DNA from: DASPUH01 sp035622975
Lineage (GTDB): Bacteria > Chloroflexota > Limnocylindria > Limnocylindrales > CSP1-4
NCBI GenBank assembly: GCA_035622975.1
Contig: DASPUH010000057.1
Location: forward strand, 1 to 24,120
Reading direction: 5' to 3'
DNA length: 24,120 bases
Positions 6,787-14,048 of the stretch are shown here, one piece after another. Each line of letters begins with the position of its first letter. Position 1 is the stretch's first letter. The notes beneath the pieces are model-generated. The model was not told the origin of the DNA. It was given only the letters and a program-made list of their open reading frames with translations, and did not search any database. A program made the translations under genes and the position numbers.

Positions 6787-8055
6787 ATGCTCCAGGCCGT
6801 CGCGGTCCCGCCGCTGTCCGTGGACGCGTACGCGCCGTTCATCGGCGAAGCCGCCGTGGCCGAGCTGCGCCGTTTCGCTGCTCCCCTGGCCGGCGCACGC
6901 GTCCTCCACCTCAACGCCACCAGCTTCGGCGGTGGGGTGGCCGAATTGCTGCCCACCATGACCGCCCTGATGTGCGACCTGGGGCTCGAGGCGGAGTGGC
7001 GGGTCATCCCCGGCGACGACGCGTTCTTCGACGTCACGAAGGCCATCCACAACGGCCTGCAGGGCATGAGCGTCGGCCTGGATGCCGCGCAGCGGGCAAC
7101 CTACGCTGCGGCCCAGGAGCGCATCGCCAAGGCGTTCGAGGGGACCTACGACTTCGTGCTGGTCCACGATCCGCAGCCGGCCGGCCTGCGCAGCCTCCTG
7201 CCCGACGCTGCGGGGCGCTGGGTCTGGCGCTGCCACATCGACCTCACGGCGGCCGACCCTGAGACGTGGGCCTTCCTGCGGCCGGAGGTGGAAGCCTACG
7301 ACGCAGCCATCTTCACCCTGCCCGAGTACGTCCAGCCCGATCTGCGCTTGCGGCAGCTGGCCTACATCCCGCCCTCGATCGACCCCCTCTCGCCCAAGAA
7401 CCGGGTGGGCGAACCGGCGGCCGCCCGATCCGCGGTCACCCGCTTCGGGGTCGACCCCGACCGGCCCCTGCTGCTCCAGGTCTCGCGCTTCGATCCGTGG
7501 AAGGATCCGCTCGGGGTCATCGACGTCTACCGCCGCGTCAAGGCCGGCGTGCCGGGCCTGCAGCTCTCGCTGGTCGGCTCCATGGCCACCGACGACCCCG
7601 AGGGCTGGCGTATCTACCAGCAGGTGCTGCGCTACGCCGGGGTGGATCCCGACCTGACCATCCTCAGCAACCTGGACGGGGTCGGCGCGGCCGAGGTCAA
7701 CGCCTTCCAGCAGGCCAGCACGGTCGTCCTCCAGAAGTCTCTCCGCGAGGGCTTCGGCCTGACCGTCAGCGAGGCCCTGTGGAAGGGCAGGCCGGTCGTC
7801 GCCGGCCGGGTCGGCGGGATCCCCATGCAGCTGGGCGACACGGGCGGGCGCCTGGTGGACTCGATCGATGGCGCGGTCGACGCCTGCGCGGAGCTCCTGG
7901 GCGATGCCGACCTGCGGCAGCGGCTCGGCGAGGGCGGCCGGGAGCGCGTCCGCCACCACTTCCTCTCGACGCGCGAGGTGCACGACCATCTGGGCCTGAT
8001 GCGCTCGTTGCGGGAAGGGGACCCGAGCCTCATGCCGAGGGGCATCGCGGCCTGA
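6787..8055 (+). CDS. treT: Trehalose glycosyltransferring synthase (TreT-like, GT4 family)
   Basis: Seen: 422 residues from ATG 6787 with AAGGAGG at 6772-6778. It has two Rossmann domains of GT-B type. The N-terminal domain has VLHLNATSFGGGVAELL (residues 39-55) and WRCHIDLTAADPETW (147-161). The C-terminal domain has QVSRFDPWKDPLGVID (231-246), with Arg234 and Lys239 as expected phosphate contacts, and EGFGLTVSEALWKGRPVVAG with the EX7E pair Glu321/Glu329. These blocks are characteristic of the TreT/trehalose phosphorylase branch. Known: TreT reversibly joins NDP-glucose and glucose to trehalose, and in vivo can split imported trehalose to ADP-glucose plus glucose. The gene is divergent from lacI and followed by the MalK-type ATPase, which supports a trehalose uptake and use role. 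Exact nucleotide preference cannot be read from sequence. Confidence 0.88.
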   Translation: MLQAVAVPPLSVDAYAPFIGEAAVAELRRFAAPLAGARVLHLNATSFGGGVAELLPTMTALMCDLGLEAEWRVIPGDDAFFDVTKAIHNGLQGMSVGLDAAQRATYAAAQERIAKAFEGTYDFVLVHDPQPAGLRSLLPDAAGRWVWRCHIDLTAADPETWAFLRPEVEAYDAAIFTLPEYVQPDLRLRQLAYIPPSIDPLSPKNRVGEPAAARSAVTRFGVDPDRPLLLQVSRFDPWKDPLGVIDVYRRVKAGVPGLQLSLVGSMATDDPEGWRIYQQVLRYAGVDPDLTILSNLDGVGAAEVNAFQQASTVVLQKSLREGFGLTVSEALWKGRPVVAGRVGGIPMQLGDTGGRLVDSIDGAVDACAELLGDADLRQRLGEGGRERVRHHFLSTREVHDHLGLMRSLREGDPSLMPRGIAA

Positions 8056-8107
8056 GGCGCGGCCGTCGCCAACGTCTCACGAGACCCTTCTCGCGCATGT
8101 CGGGGTG

Positions 8108-8113
8108 TACGAT
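8108..8113 (+). promoter_or_regulatory. Candidate -10 box TACGAT upstream of the MalK-type gene
   Basis: TACGAT, preceded by GTG, lies in the 166-bp gap between the treT-like gene and the ATPase gene. The same hexamer occurs upstream of the antiporter and of the saccharopine-dehydrogenase gene. No clear -35 is present. If used, it would allow expression of the ATPase independently of the sugar operators. Confidence 0.35.
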
Positions 8114-8221
8114 GCGGCCAGCCGAGACCGGCCGTGCGTACGGGGCTCGTCCAGGCGCCGCTCGCGGCGACCAGATGCAAGAGCCCGCGCCGGCAGGCTT
8201 GGCCAAGCGTGAGGTTGCGCC

Positions 8222-9328
8222 ATGGCGCCCGTGACCTTCGATCACGTCACCAAGAAGTTCGGCGGCGTGACCGCCGTCGATGACGTGAACCTGGCGATCC
8301 TCGACGGCGAGTTCATGGTCCTGGTCGGGCCGTCCGGCTGCGGCAAGACGACCTGCCTGCGCATGATCGCCGGGCTCGAGGAGATCTCCTCGGGGACCCT
8401 GAAGATCGCTGACCGGGTGGTCAACGACGTCGCCCCCAAGGATCGTGACATCGCCATGGTCTTCCAGAGCTACGCGCTCTACCCGCACATGACGGTGTAC
8501 GACAACCTGGCCTTCGGCCTGAAGCTGCGCCACGTCGCCAAGGCGGACATCGACCGGCGTGTGAAGGAGGCGGCCGACATCCTGGAGCTGGGCCCACTGC
8601 TGGCGCGCAAGCCCCGCGAGCTGTCCGGCGGCCAGCGCCAGCGTGTCGCGCTCGGCCGGGCCATCGTCCGCGAGCCGGCCGTGTTCCTGATGGACGAGCC
8701 ACTGTCCAACCTCGATGCCAAGCTGCGCGTCCAGACGCGCGCCCAGATCGCCCGCCTGCACCAGCGCCTGGGCACGACCTTCGTGTACGTGACGCACGAC
8801 CAGGTCGAGGCCATGACGATGGGCCAGCGCATCGCCGTCATGAGCGCCGCCAGGCTCCAGCAGGTGGGCAGCCCGCAGGAGCTGTATGACCACCCGGCCA
8901 ACCGGTTCGTGGCCGGCTTCATCGGCAGCCCGGCGATGAACTTCATCGACGCGACGGTGCGCGGTTCCGGCGGCCAGGCCACGCTGGCGTCCGAAGGTGT
9001 GGACATGGTCGTGCCGGGCACCTACGCCGTCGGCGACGGCCAGTCGGTCGTGATCGGCATCCGGCCGGAGCACCTGGAACTGGCGCAGCCGAGCAGCCCG
9101 CACGGCGCGATCCGCGGCTCGGCGGACGTGGTGGAGTACCTGGGCAACGAGGAGCTGATCCACGTCACGAGCGGCGGCCACGACCTGATCGCGGTCGTCG
9201 ACAGCAGCTTCCATGTCAAGGCCGGCGACGCCATCACGCTCTATGCGCCGCTCGACAAGGTCCACATCTTCGACAGCGACGCGGGCCTGGCCCTCGTGCA
9301 GCGGCAGACAGCGGCGGCCGCGGCCTAG
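8222..9328 (+). CDS. Sugar ABC transporter ATP-binding protein, MalK/MsmK/UgpC type
   Basis: Seen: 368 residues from ATG 8222. Walker A is GPSGCGKTT (36-44), the Q-loop is VFQSYALYP, the signature is LSGGQRQRVALGRA (134-147), Walker B is VFLMDEP (154-160), the D-loop is SNLDAKLR and the switch is VTHDQVEAMTM with His192. The C-terminal 130 residues form the TOBE/regulatory domain typical of MalK-like ATPases. Known: these ATPases drive CUT1 sugar importers and often serve several transporters. It lies 166 bp after the treT-like gene, with a possible promoter of its own, and the transporter genes of the cluster lack another ATPase. It is therefore the likely motor of the importer at 2162-5479. 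It overlaps the convergent DUF4032 gene by 4 bp at the stop codons. Confidence 0.95.
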   Translation: MAPVTFDHVTKKFGGVTAVDDVNLAILDGEFMVLVGPSGCGKTTCLRMIAGLEEISSGTLKIADRVVNDVAPKDRDIAMVFQSYALYPHMTVYDNLAFGLKLRHVAKADIDRRVKEAADILELGPLLARKPRELSGGQRQRVALGRAIVREPAVFLMDEPLSNLDAKLRVQTRAQIARLHQRLGTTFVYVTHDQVEAMTMGQRIAVMSAARLQQVGSPQELYDHPANRFVAGFIGSPAMNFIDATVRGSGGQATLASEGVDMVVPGTYAVGDGQSVVIGIRPEHLELAQPSSPHGAIRGSADVVEYLGNEELIHVTSGGHDLIAVVDSSFHVKAGDAITLYAPLDKVHIFDSDAGLALVQRQTAAAAA

Positions 9329-10605
9329 GAGCCCGGGTCGGGCTCCCGGCCCTGCAGGTCCGCCACTCGCCAGACCCCGGTCGCCGCCTCTGCGGCGGCC
9401 AGGTCGGCGGCTGAGCCGGCCGGCGCGCGACGGGCGGCCAGCGCCATCAGCGCCGCATCCGTGCCGATGTCGGCGCCGGCCTGCTCGGACAGCAGCCAAC
9501 GGACCTCGAGCAGGTCGCAGTACGCCTGGATGGGATCGATGGCGTCGCCCAGCGTCGCCCGCAACCGGGCCACGGCCGGCTCCACGCAGTGCGCCAGCCA
9601 CCAGCGGCCCAGGCCCTCGGGCGTGGCCGGCGCCCCTGCCGCTCCGGCCGACGCCTTGAGGTCGTTGAGCAGGATCGCCGCCTGGCCCTCGCCCACCTGA
9701 AGGCCGGTGAGCTCGAGGAGGCGTGACGCGTGGTACCGCCGGTCGGCGACCGCCACCTTGAGGCGCAGCGCGTCGCCCGTCGGGCCCGGCTGGAACGTCA
9801 CCTCGTCGACCACGAAGCCCAGGTCGTTGAGCCGTCGCAGGCGAGCTTCCACCGCATAGCGCTCGCCGGGTACGACGGGGTCCTCGCGGTGGAGCTCGTC
9901 CCACAGGTCCGCGTAGCGGGTGCCGACGCTCTCGGCCACGGCGATGTCGTCGCCCACGCCCTCCAGCCCACGACCGGCGATGGCGCTGACGTCGGCCAGG
10001 TCGCCGGCCACGTTCTCCACCATCAGCTCGAGGTCGAAGGCGCGCTGGCCGTCGGAGAGTCGGTCGTGGATCTCGGCAGTCTCGGCATCCACGAGATGCG
10101 CCTGGAGGGTCTGGCCGTCGCGGACCAGGAGCGTGTTGGCGAGCGAGCAGTCGCCCCAGAACACGCCCCGCCGGTGCAGCTCGACGAGGAGACCCGCCAT
10201 GGCGTCAAGGAGCCGCTCGCGCTGGGCCACGGTGCCCTCGCGCAGCCGGACGAAGAGGCGGCGGTACTGGAACGATCGAGCCAGGAATCGGGTCACGAGG
10301 ATGGCAGCGTCGTCGGCGGGGCGCTCGGCCAGCCCGACCGCCCGGACGGCCGGCAGCTGGCGGTGCTCCAAAGTCCGCAACGCCTCGTACTCGCGACGGG
10401 CCGGCCAGAGGGCCAGCTCCTTGACGGCCAGCACCTCCCCGTCGACGACGCAGAAGCGGACGAGGTGGCGGCTCGTGCCCACGGGCAGCTCCACGAACCG
10501 CGTGTCGGTTTCGCCCCAGGTGGCCAACGGCCGCGCCCACGGCAGCGTCAGCAGCTGCGGACCGGGCCTGACCAGCCGCAGCGCGATGGCCGCGGGCGCT
10601 GCCAT
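9325..10605 (-). CDS. DUF4032 family protein with an N-terminal kinase-like (Kdo/WaaP-type) domain
   Basis: Seen: 426 residues from ATG 10605. The N-terminal half has the protein-kinase-fold elements in order: Lys62 in VLAVKEL, a Glu in REYEAL (72 or 74), the catalytic loop HRRGVFWGDCSLANTLL with Asp152 and Asn157, and Asp173 in VDAETAE in place of DFG. The residues needed for phosphotransfer appear present. The C-terminal half from about residue 220 matches my memory of the DUF4032 region (YADLWDELHRED, VVDEVTFQPGP, HYHASRLLELTG-like). Known: the substrate of this family is not established. It lies 4 bp downstream of the holin-like membrane protein gene, so the two are probably co-transcribed. 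It is convergent with the ATPase gene. Confidence 0.85.
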   Translation of the reverse strand: MAAPAAIALRLVRPGPQLLTLPWARPLATWGETDTRFVELPVGTSRHLVRFCVVDGEVLAVKELALWPARREYEALRTLEHRQLPAVRAVGLAERPADDAAILVTRFLARSFQYRRLFVRLREGTVAQRERLLDAMAGLLVELHRRGVFWGDCSLANTLLVRDGQTLQAHLVDAETAEIHDRLSDGQRAFDLELMVENVAGDLADVSAIAGRGLEGVGDDIAVAESVGTRYADLWDELHREDPVVPGERYAVEARLRRLNDLGFVVDEVTFQPGPTGDALRLKVAVADRRYHASRLLELTGLQVGEGQAAILLNDLKASAGAAGAPATPEGLGRWWLAHCVEPAVARLRATLGDAIDPIQAYCDLLEVRWLLSEQAGADIGTDAALMALAARRAPAGSAADLAAAEAATGVWRVADLQGREPDPGS

Positions 10606-10609
10606 GGCG

Positions 10610-11017
10610 TCAGTCGCGATCGACGACGAGGCTCAGCACCCGACCGACGAGGCTCAGCACGATCGAGCCCACGACGGCCGACACGATCGTCTGGGCGGTG
10701 AAGGTCGGCGGGAAGTCGCCGACCGTGAACTTGATGCCGACGGCCCCCGCGACCACCGCGGCGAGCACGAACAGCACGGCATTCACCACGAAGCCGAAGA
10801 GGCCGACCGTGATCAGGTTCACCGGCAGCGACAGGAGCTTGACGATGGGCTTCAGGAACGTGTTGATGACGGCGAAGATGAGGGCCACGACGAGGAGCGA
10901 GACGAGGTCGTTGGCCGAGCTCAGCTTGTTGGGCCACTCGAGGCCGGGCACGACCTGGATGGTCACGAAGAGCGCCACGGCGTTGACCACCAGGGCGACG
11001 ATGGCTCGACCGATCAC
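10610..11017 (-). CDS. Phage holin family IV-like integral membrane protein
   Basis: Seen: 135 residues with about four membrane segments and the family signature NTFLKPIVKLLSLPVNLITV, followed by GLFGFVVNAVLF. The start is GTG 11017, with a near-perfect Shine-Dalgarno AAGGAGGTGA at 11029-11020 and a TATCAT -10 candidate at 11042-11037. Known: these small proteins (PF04020-type) are widespread in chromosomes, and despite the name most are not shown to be phage lysis proteins. There are no phage genes nearby. Here it heads a two-gene unit with the DUF4032 protein, divergent from DUF3090. Confidence 0.88.
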   Translation of the reverse strand: MIGRAIVALVVNAVALFVTIQVVPGLEWPNKLSSANDLVSLLVVALIFAVINTFLKPIVKLLSLPVNLITVGLFGFVVNAVLFVLAAVVAGAVGIKFTVGDFPPTFTAQTIVSAVVGSIVLSLVGRVLSLVVDRD

Positions 11018-11036
11018 GACTCACCTCCTTGGGCGG

Positions 11037-11042
11037 ATGATA
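11037..11042 (-). promoter_or_regulatory. Candidate -10 box TATCAT for the holin-like/DUF4032 unit
   Basis: TATCAT on the minus strand predicts transcription start near 11030, just before the strong ribosome binding site (11029-11020) of the GTG at 11017. No -35 was recognised. Confidence 0.45.
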
Positions 11043-11081
11043 CCGGCCGGGCAGTTCGACCCGGCCTGAGCGCCCACCCGT

Positions 11082-11087
11082 TAGAGT
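11082..11087 (+). promoter_or_regulatory. Candidate -10 box TAGAGT giving a leaderless DUF3090 mRNA
   Basis: TAGAGT is followed by six bases (GGCGGC) and then GTG 11094. Transcription would start at or next to the start codon. There is no Shine-Dalgarno upstream of the GTG, as expected of a leaderless gene. Confidence 0.55.
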
Positions 11088-11093
11088 GGCGGC

Positions 11094-11672
11094 GTGGCGC
11101 GCCGCATCTTCCGCTTCCCCACCTCCGCCGGCCTCGTGCCCGGGGTCATCGGCGAGCCGGGCCAGCGCACGTTCTTCCTGCAGGCCTGGCAGGGCGGCGT
11201 GCCGGTGACGGTCGCCCTGGAGAAGGTGCAGGTCGCCGTCCTCGCCGACCGCCTGCTGGCGCTGGTGGCCGAGATGCGGCGCCGCGGGCTGCCTGTCGAG
11301 CCCATGGGCCAGGCACCTCCTGCGTTCCGGCCGCCCGACGACACGCCCGCCTTTCGGGTGGGGACCCTCAGCCTGGCCTGGGACGGCAGGCAGCCCGAGG
11401 TGACCATCGAGGCACTGGCCCTCGGCGAGGACGAGGAGCCGGACCCGGAGGCGGACCCTGACGCGGACCCGCCCGAGTGGGCCGACGACGATCCGGCGGG
11501 GCCCGACCTGCTCGCGGTCAGCCTTGATGCGGCCAGCGCCGAAGCGTTCGCCCGACAGGCGGAGACGCTCGTGGCAGCGGGACGGCCGGCGTGTCCGATG
11601 TGCGGCCAGCCCCTGGATCCCCAGGGGCACCTGTGCCCCCGCCGCAACGGCCACGCGCCGCTCCTGAACTGA
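11094..11672 (+). CDS. DUF3090 family protein with C-terminal zinc ribbon
   Basis: Seen: 192 residues from GTG 11094. The N-terminal block VIGEPGQRTFFLQAW (residues 18-32) and the C-terminal block GRPACPMCGQPLDPQGHLCP (163-182) are hallmarks of DUF3090. Cys167, Cys170 and Cys181, with His179 or a nearby residue, are likely metal ligands. An acidic low-complexity linker (about 111-135) separates the halves. Known: the function is uncharacterised; the gene is habitually next to a SCO1664-type gene in Actinobacteria and Chloroflexota, and that pairing is kept here. Its 3' end overlaps the next gene by up to 82 bp, so the two are co-transcribed. The start has a TANNNT box 6 nt upstream and no ribosome binding site. 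Confidence 0.9.
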   Translation: MARRIFRFPTSAGLVPGVIGEPGQRTFFLQAWQGGVPVTVALEKVQVAVLADRLLALVAEMRRRGLPVEPMGQAPPAFRPPDDTPAFRVGTLSLAWDGRQPEVTIEALALGEDEEPDPEADPDADPPEWADDDPAGPDLLAVSLDAASAEAFARQAETLVAAGRPACPMCGQPLDPQGHLCPRRNGHAPLLN

Positions 11673-12418
11673 ACGGCGTCGCCGGGGGCGGATCACGAGA
11701 CCCGGGGGACGTCACCAGCCGGCTGCTGGCCGGCGAGCTGACCCTGGAGGGCCGGCTGGTGAATGCCTCCAACGCCAGCTTCTACGGGCACGTCGGCGGG
11801 CCGGGGAGAGACGACGCCGCACCGCTGGCGTGCGTCTATAAGCCGGTCCGCGGCGAGCGACCGCTCGACGACTTCCCCGACGGGACCCTCGCCGCCCGCG
11901 AGGTGGCGGCGTACGAACTGTCGCAGGCGACGGGATGGGCCATCGTGCCGCCGACCGTGCTGCGGGATGGGCCGTTCGGACCGGGGATGGTCCAGGCGTG
12001 GCTGGAGCCGGACCAGGGGATCGACCCGGTCGACCTCATCCGGAGCGGTGCCGCGGCCCTGCGCCGCATGGCCCTCTTCGATGCGGTGGCCAACAACGCC
12101 GACCGCAAGGTGGGCCATCTCCTGGCCATGAGCGACGGTCACGTGTACGGCGTCGATCACGGCATCTGCTTCGCCGTGGAACCCAAGCTGCGAACGGTGC
12201 TCTGGAACTGGCGCGGCGAACGGCTGTCGGCCGGGGAGCGGCGCGTCCTGGTCCAGCTGCAAGGGGCCCTGCGTGGCCCCCTTGGCCGCCGGCTGGGCGA
12301 GCTGCTCGCGCCCGAGGAGGTGGCCGCGACACGGACCCGGGTCGCCCGCCTGCTGCAGACCGGCCGCTATCCGCAGCCGGATGCCGACCGTCCCGCCGTG
12401 CCCTGGCCCCCGTACTAG
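11591..12418 (+). CDS. SCO1664 family protein (PI3/4-kinase-like fold)
   Basis: Seen: 275 residues from GTG 11591. Conserved blocks are LLAGELTLEGRLVNASNASF (45-64), VYKPVRGERPLDDFPDG (82-98) with Lys84 as nucleotide-binding lysine, LFDAVANNADRKVGHLL (162-178) as catalytic loop, and VYGVDHGICF (186-195) with Asp189 as metal ligand. This is the layout of atypical kinases related to phosphatidylinositol 3/4-kinases and HipA. Known: the substrate is not established; the partner is DUF3090. The start is uncertain. The family normally begins shortly before LLAGEL, and the only upstream GTG codons are at 11591 and 11600, inside the DUF3090 frame. The first 40 residues are Pro/Arg/Gly-rich and may be partly or wholly untranslated; a CTG at 11669 next to the DUF3090 stop is another candidate. 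Confidence 0.85.
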   Translation: MSDVRPAPGSPGAPVPPPQRPRAAPELNGVAGGGSRDPGDVTSRLLAGELTLEGRLVNASNASFYGHVGGPGRDDAAPLACVYKPVRGERPLDDFPDGTLAAREVAAYELSQATGWAIVPPTVLRDGPFGPGMVQAWLEPDQGIDPVDLIRSGAAALRRMALFDAVANNADRKVGHLLAMSDGHVYGVDHGICFAVEPKLRTVLWNWRGERLSAGERRVLVQLQGALRGPLGRRLGELLAPEEVAATRTRVARLLQTGRYPQPDADRPAVPWPPY

Positions 12419-12526
12419 GCGGGTGCCGGGCAGAGTCGAGGCCCCGACGGACTACCGGTGGGGGGGAGCCGGGTCGTCGTCGAGGCCTCTCTGGAGTTGT
12501 AACGCATCCGGGGGCGCCACGCAAGG

Positions 12527-13372
12527 TCAGTGACGGTCCAGCCATGCCTCCACGTCGGTCATGACCTGCTCGAACTGGAGGTCGTTGTGGGGTTCGTGGA
12601 ACCCCCCGGCGTACTCGATGAACGTCACGTCGACCGCGCCACCGGCCCGTGCGGCCGCCGCGAAGTCCCGGCTGCCCTGGACGTTGATGATGCGGTCCGC
12701 GCCGCCGTGGATGAGCAGCAGCGGCAGCCGCCACTGGCCGGCGTGCTCACGGGTCCAGCGAAGGGCAGCGAGCGATTCCGTCGCCGCGCGGGCCGTGGTC
12801 TGGCCGTGGACCAGCGGATCGCGGTCGTAGCGGTCGGCCGTCTCTGGCCGCCGCGACAGGGCGGCGTGCTCGAGCGGCAGGTGGACCCCGAAGGTCGGCC
12901 AGGCCGGCGACAACACGCGGCCCATGCCCTCCAGGATGGGGTGCCGCACCCCGGATGGCATGAGGGCGGGCGCGCTGGCGATCGCCCCGCCGAGCTGCGG
13001 CCGGAGCCGCAGGCCGTACTCCAGGACGATCGCCCCGCCCAGGCTGTGGCCGTAGACGAACATCCGGGCGGGTGCGGTGGCCGAGGCGCGGACGTGCTCC
13101 ACGAACGCCGCCAGGTCGTCGCGGTACTCCTGCCACCGGCCGATGTGGCCGCGGCGGCCGGTCGACCGGCCATGGCCCCGCAGGTCGAAAGCGTGTACGG
13201 CATAGCCATGGCCCACCAGGTGCGCTGCGACATGGTCGTACCGGCCGCTGTACTCGCCGAAGCCGTGCACCAGCACCACCTCACCGGCCGGTGTCCCGCT
13301 GTCCGGACGCCACGAGACGGTCGCCAGGCGGGTCCCATCCGGACGGTCGAGCGTGCCGCGTTCCAACTGCAC
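12527..13372 (-). CDS. Alpha/beta hydrolase, monoacylglycerol lipase-like
   Basis: Seen: 281 residues from GTG 13372. The oxyanion block is VLVHGFGEYSGRYDHVAAHL (34-53), the nucleophile elbow is GHSLGG with Ser110, the acid is Asp226 in HGGADRIIN, and His259 lies in GGFHEPHND. DLRGHGRSTGRRGHI (63-77) is typical of the monoglyceride lipase/lysophospholipase (Hydrolase_4) group. There is no signal peptide, so it acts in the cytoplasm or loosely on membranes, cleaving glycerol esters or similar. The substrate is inferred from family only. It has a TAGGCT box exactly 6 nt before the GTG and no ribosome binding site, so its mRNA is probably leaderless. It is divergent from the ECF sigma gene, and 108 bp separate its stop from SCO1664. 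Confidence 0.9.
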   Translation of the reverse strand: MQLERGTLDRPDGTRLATVSWRPDSGTPAGEVVLVHGFGEYSGRYDHVAAHLVGHGYAVHAFDLRGHGRSTGRRGHIGRWQEYRDDLAAFVEHVRASATAPARMFVYGHSLGGAIVLEYGLRLRPQLGGAIASAPALMPSGVRHPILEGMGRVLSPAWPTFGVHLPLEHAALSRRPETADRYDRDPLVHGQTTARAATESLAALRWTREHAGQWRLPLLLIHGGADRIINVQGSRDFAAAARAGGAVDVTFIEYAGGFHEPHNDLQFEQVMTDVEAWLDRH

Positions 13373-13378
13373 CCGGTC

Positions 13379-13384
13379 AGCCTA
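13379..13384 (-). promoter_or_regulatory. Candidate -10 box TAGGCT giving a leaderless hydrolase mRNA
   Basis: The minus strand reads TAGGCT, six bases (GACCGG), then GTG 13372. The spacing equals that at the DUF3090 and proline racemase genes, and the hexamer equals those at 22823-22818 and 23154-23159. Confidence 0.55.
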
Positions 13385-13448
13385 GCGGGCCGCGTGCGAG
13401 GATGCGTCCGCCCGGCGGTCGTGTAACCCGGGCGCCCTCCAGCGGGTA

Positions 13449-14048
13449 GTGGGAGACATGGAGCCGACCGTGGACGCCGAGGAGACCCTGCCGGCGGATC
13501 CGCTCGCGGCCCGCCTGGCGCGAGACCTGGACGGCGCCTTCGAGGCCGTCGTGGCCGCCCACGCCGACCTGGTGTACGGCCTCGCACTGCGCTCGACGCG
13601 CGATCCGGCCGCGGCGGAAGACCTGGCGCAGGATGCGTTCGTCCGGGCCTACCGCGCCCTGGCCGGCTATCCGCCACGGCGGATCCGGGACCTCCATCTG
13701 CGAGCTTGGCTCAGCCGCGTCACGATCAACCTGGCCCGCAACCGCGCCCGCGACCGGCTGGCTCGACCGGTGTCCGCGCAACTCGACGAAGGCCACCTGG
13801 CCCTCGCCGACACGGCCGCCCGGCCGGAGGATGCGGTCCTGCGGCGTGAGGCCGCTGCGGCCTGGCAGGCTCGCCTGGCGGCCTTGCCGCGCCACTACGC
13901 GCTGGCCGTCGAGCTCCGCCACGTCCAGGGCCTGAGCTACGCCGAGATGGCGGAAGCCCTTGGCCGACCCGTCAACACCGTCAAGGTCCACGTCCACCGC
14001 GGCGTGGCCCTGCTGCGCGCCGCGTACGAGAAGGAGATCCCCTCATGA
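13449..14048 (+). CDS. ECF-type RNA polymerase sigma factor
   Basis: Seen: 199 residues from GTG 13449 (ATG 13458, three codons in, is equally possible; neither has a well-spaced ribosome binding site). Sigma region 2 spans about residues 30-100, with AEDLAQDAFVRAYRAL (56-71) and RAWLSRVTINLARNRARD (85-102). Region 4 spans 135-192, with LPRHYALAVELRHVQGLSYA (146-165) and the recognition helix block RPVNTVKVHVHRGVALLR (173-190). No extra C-terminal domain follows. The stop overlaps the start of the alkylation-repair gene by 4 bp (ATGA). An anti-sigma factor gene would normally sit there and none is visible nearby. Inference: it may control, or be controlled together with, the response to DNA alkylation. 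Confidence 0.93.
   Translation: MGDMEPTVDAEETLPADPLAARLARDLDGAFEAVVAAHADLVYGLALRSTRDPAAAEDLAQDAFVRAYRALAGYPPRRIRDLHLRAWLSRVTINLARNRARDRLARPVSAQLDEGHLALADTAARPEDAVLRREAAAAWQARLAALPRHYALAVELRHVQGLSYAEMAEALGRPVNTVKVHVHRGVALLRAAYEKEIPS

Noticed and set aside
8074..8085. GTCTC-AC-GAGAC dyad upstream of the MalK-type gene
   Set aside because: The stem is only 5 bp with a 2-nt loop, so it cannot form a normal hairpin, and it has no resemblance to the LacI operators.
10610..11017. A prophage remnant indicated by the holin-like protein
   Set aside because: No endolysin, structural or integrase gene is nearby. Holin-IV-like proteins are common chromosomal membrane proteins.
12435..12487. GTCGAGGCC direct repeat and a 6-bp GAGGCC/GGCCTC inverted repeat in the 108-bp gap after SCO1664
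   Set aside because: The repeat is short and GC-rich, with a 40-nt loop and no T-tract; chance is likely in this composition.
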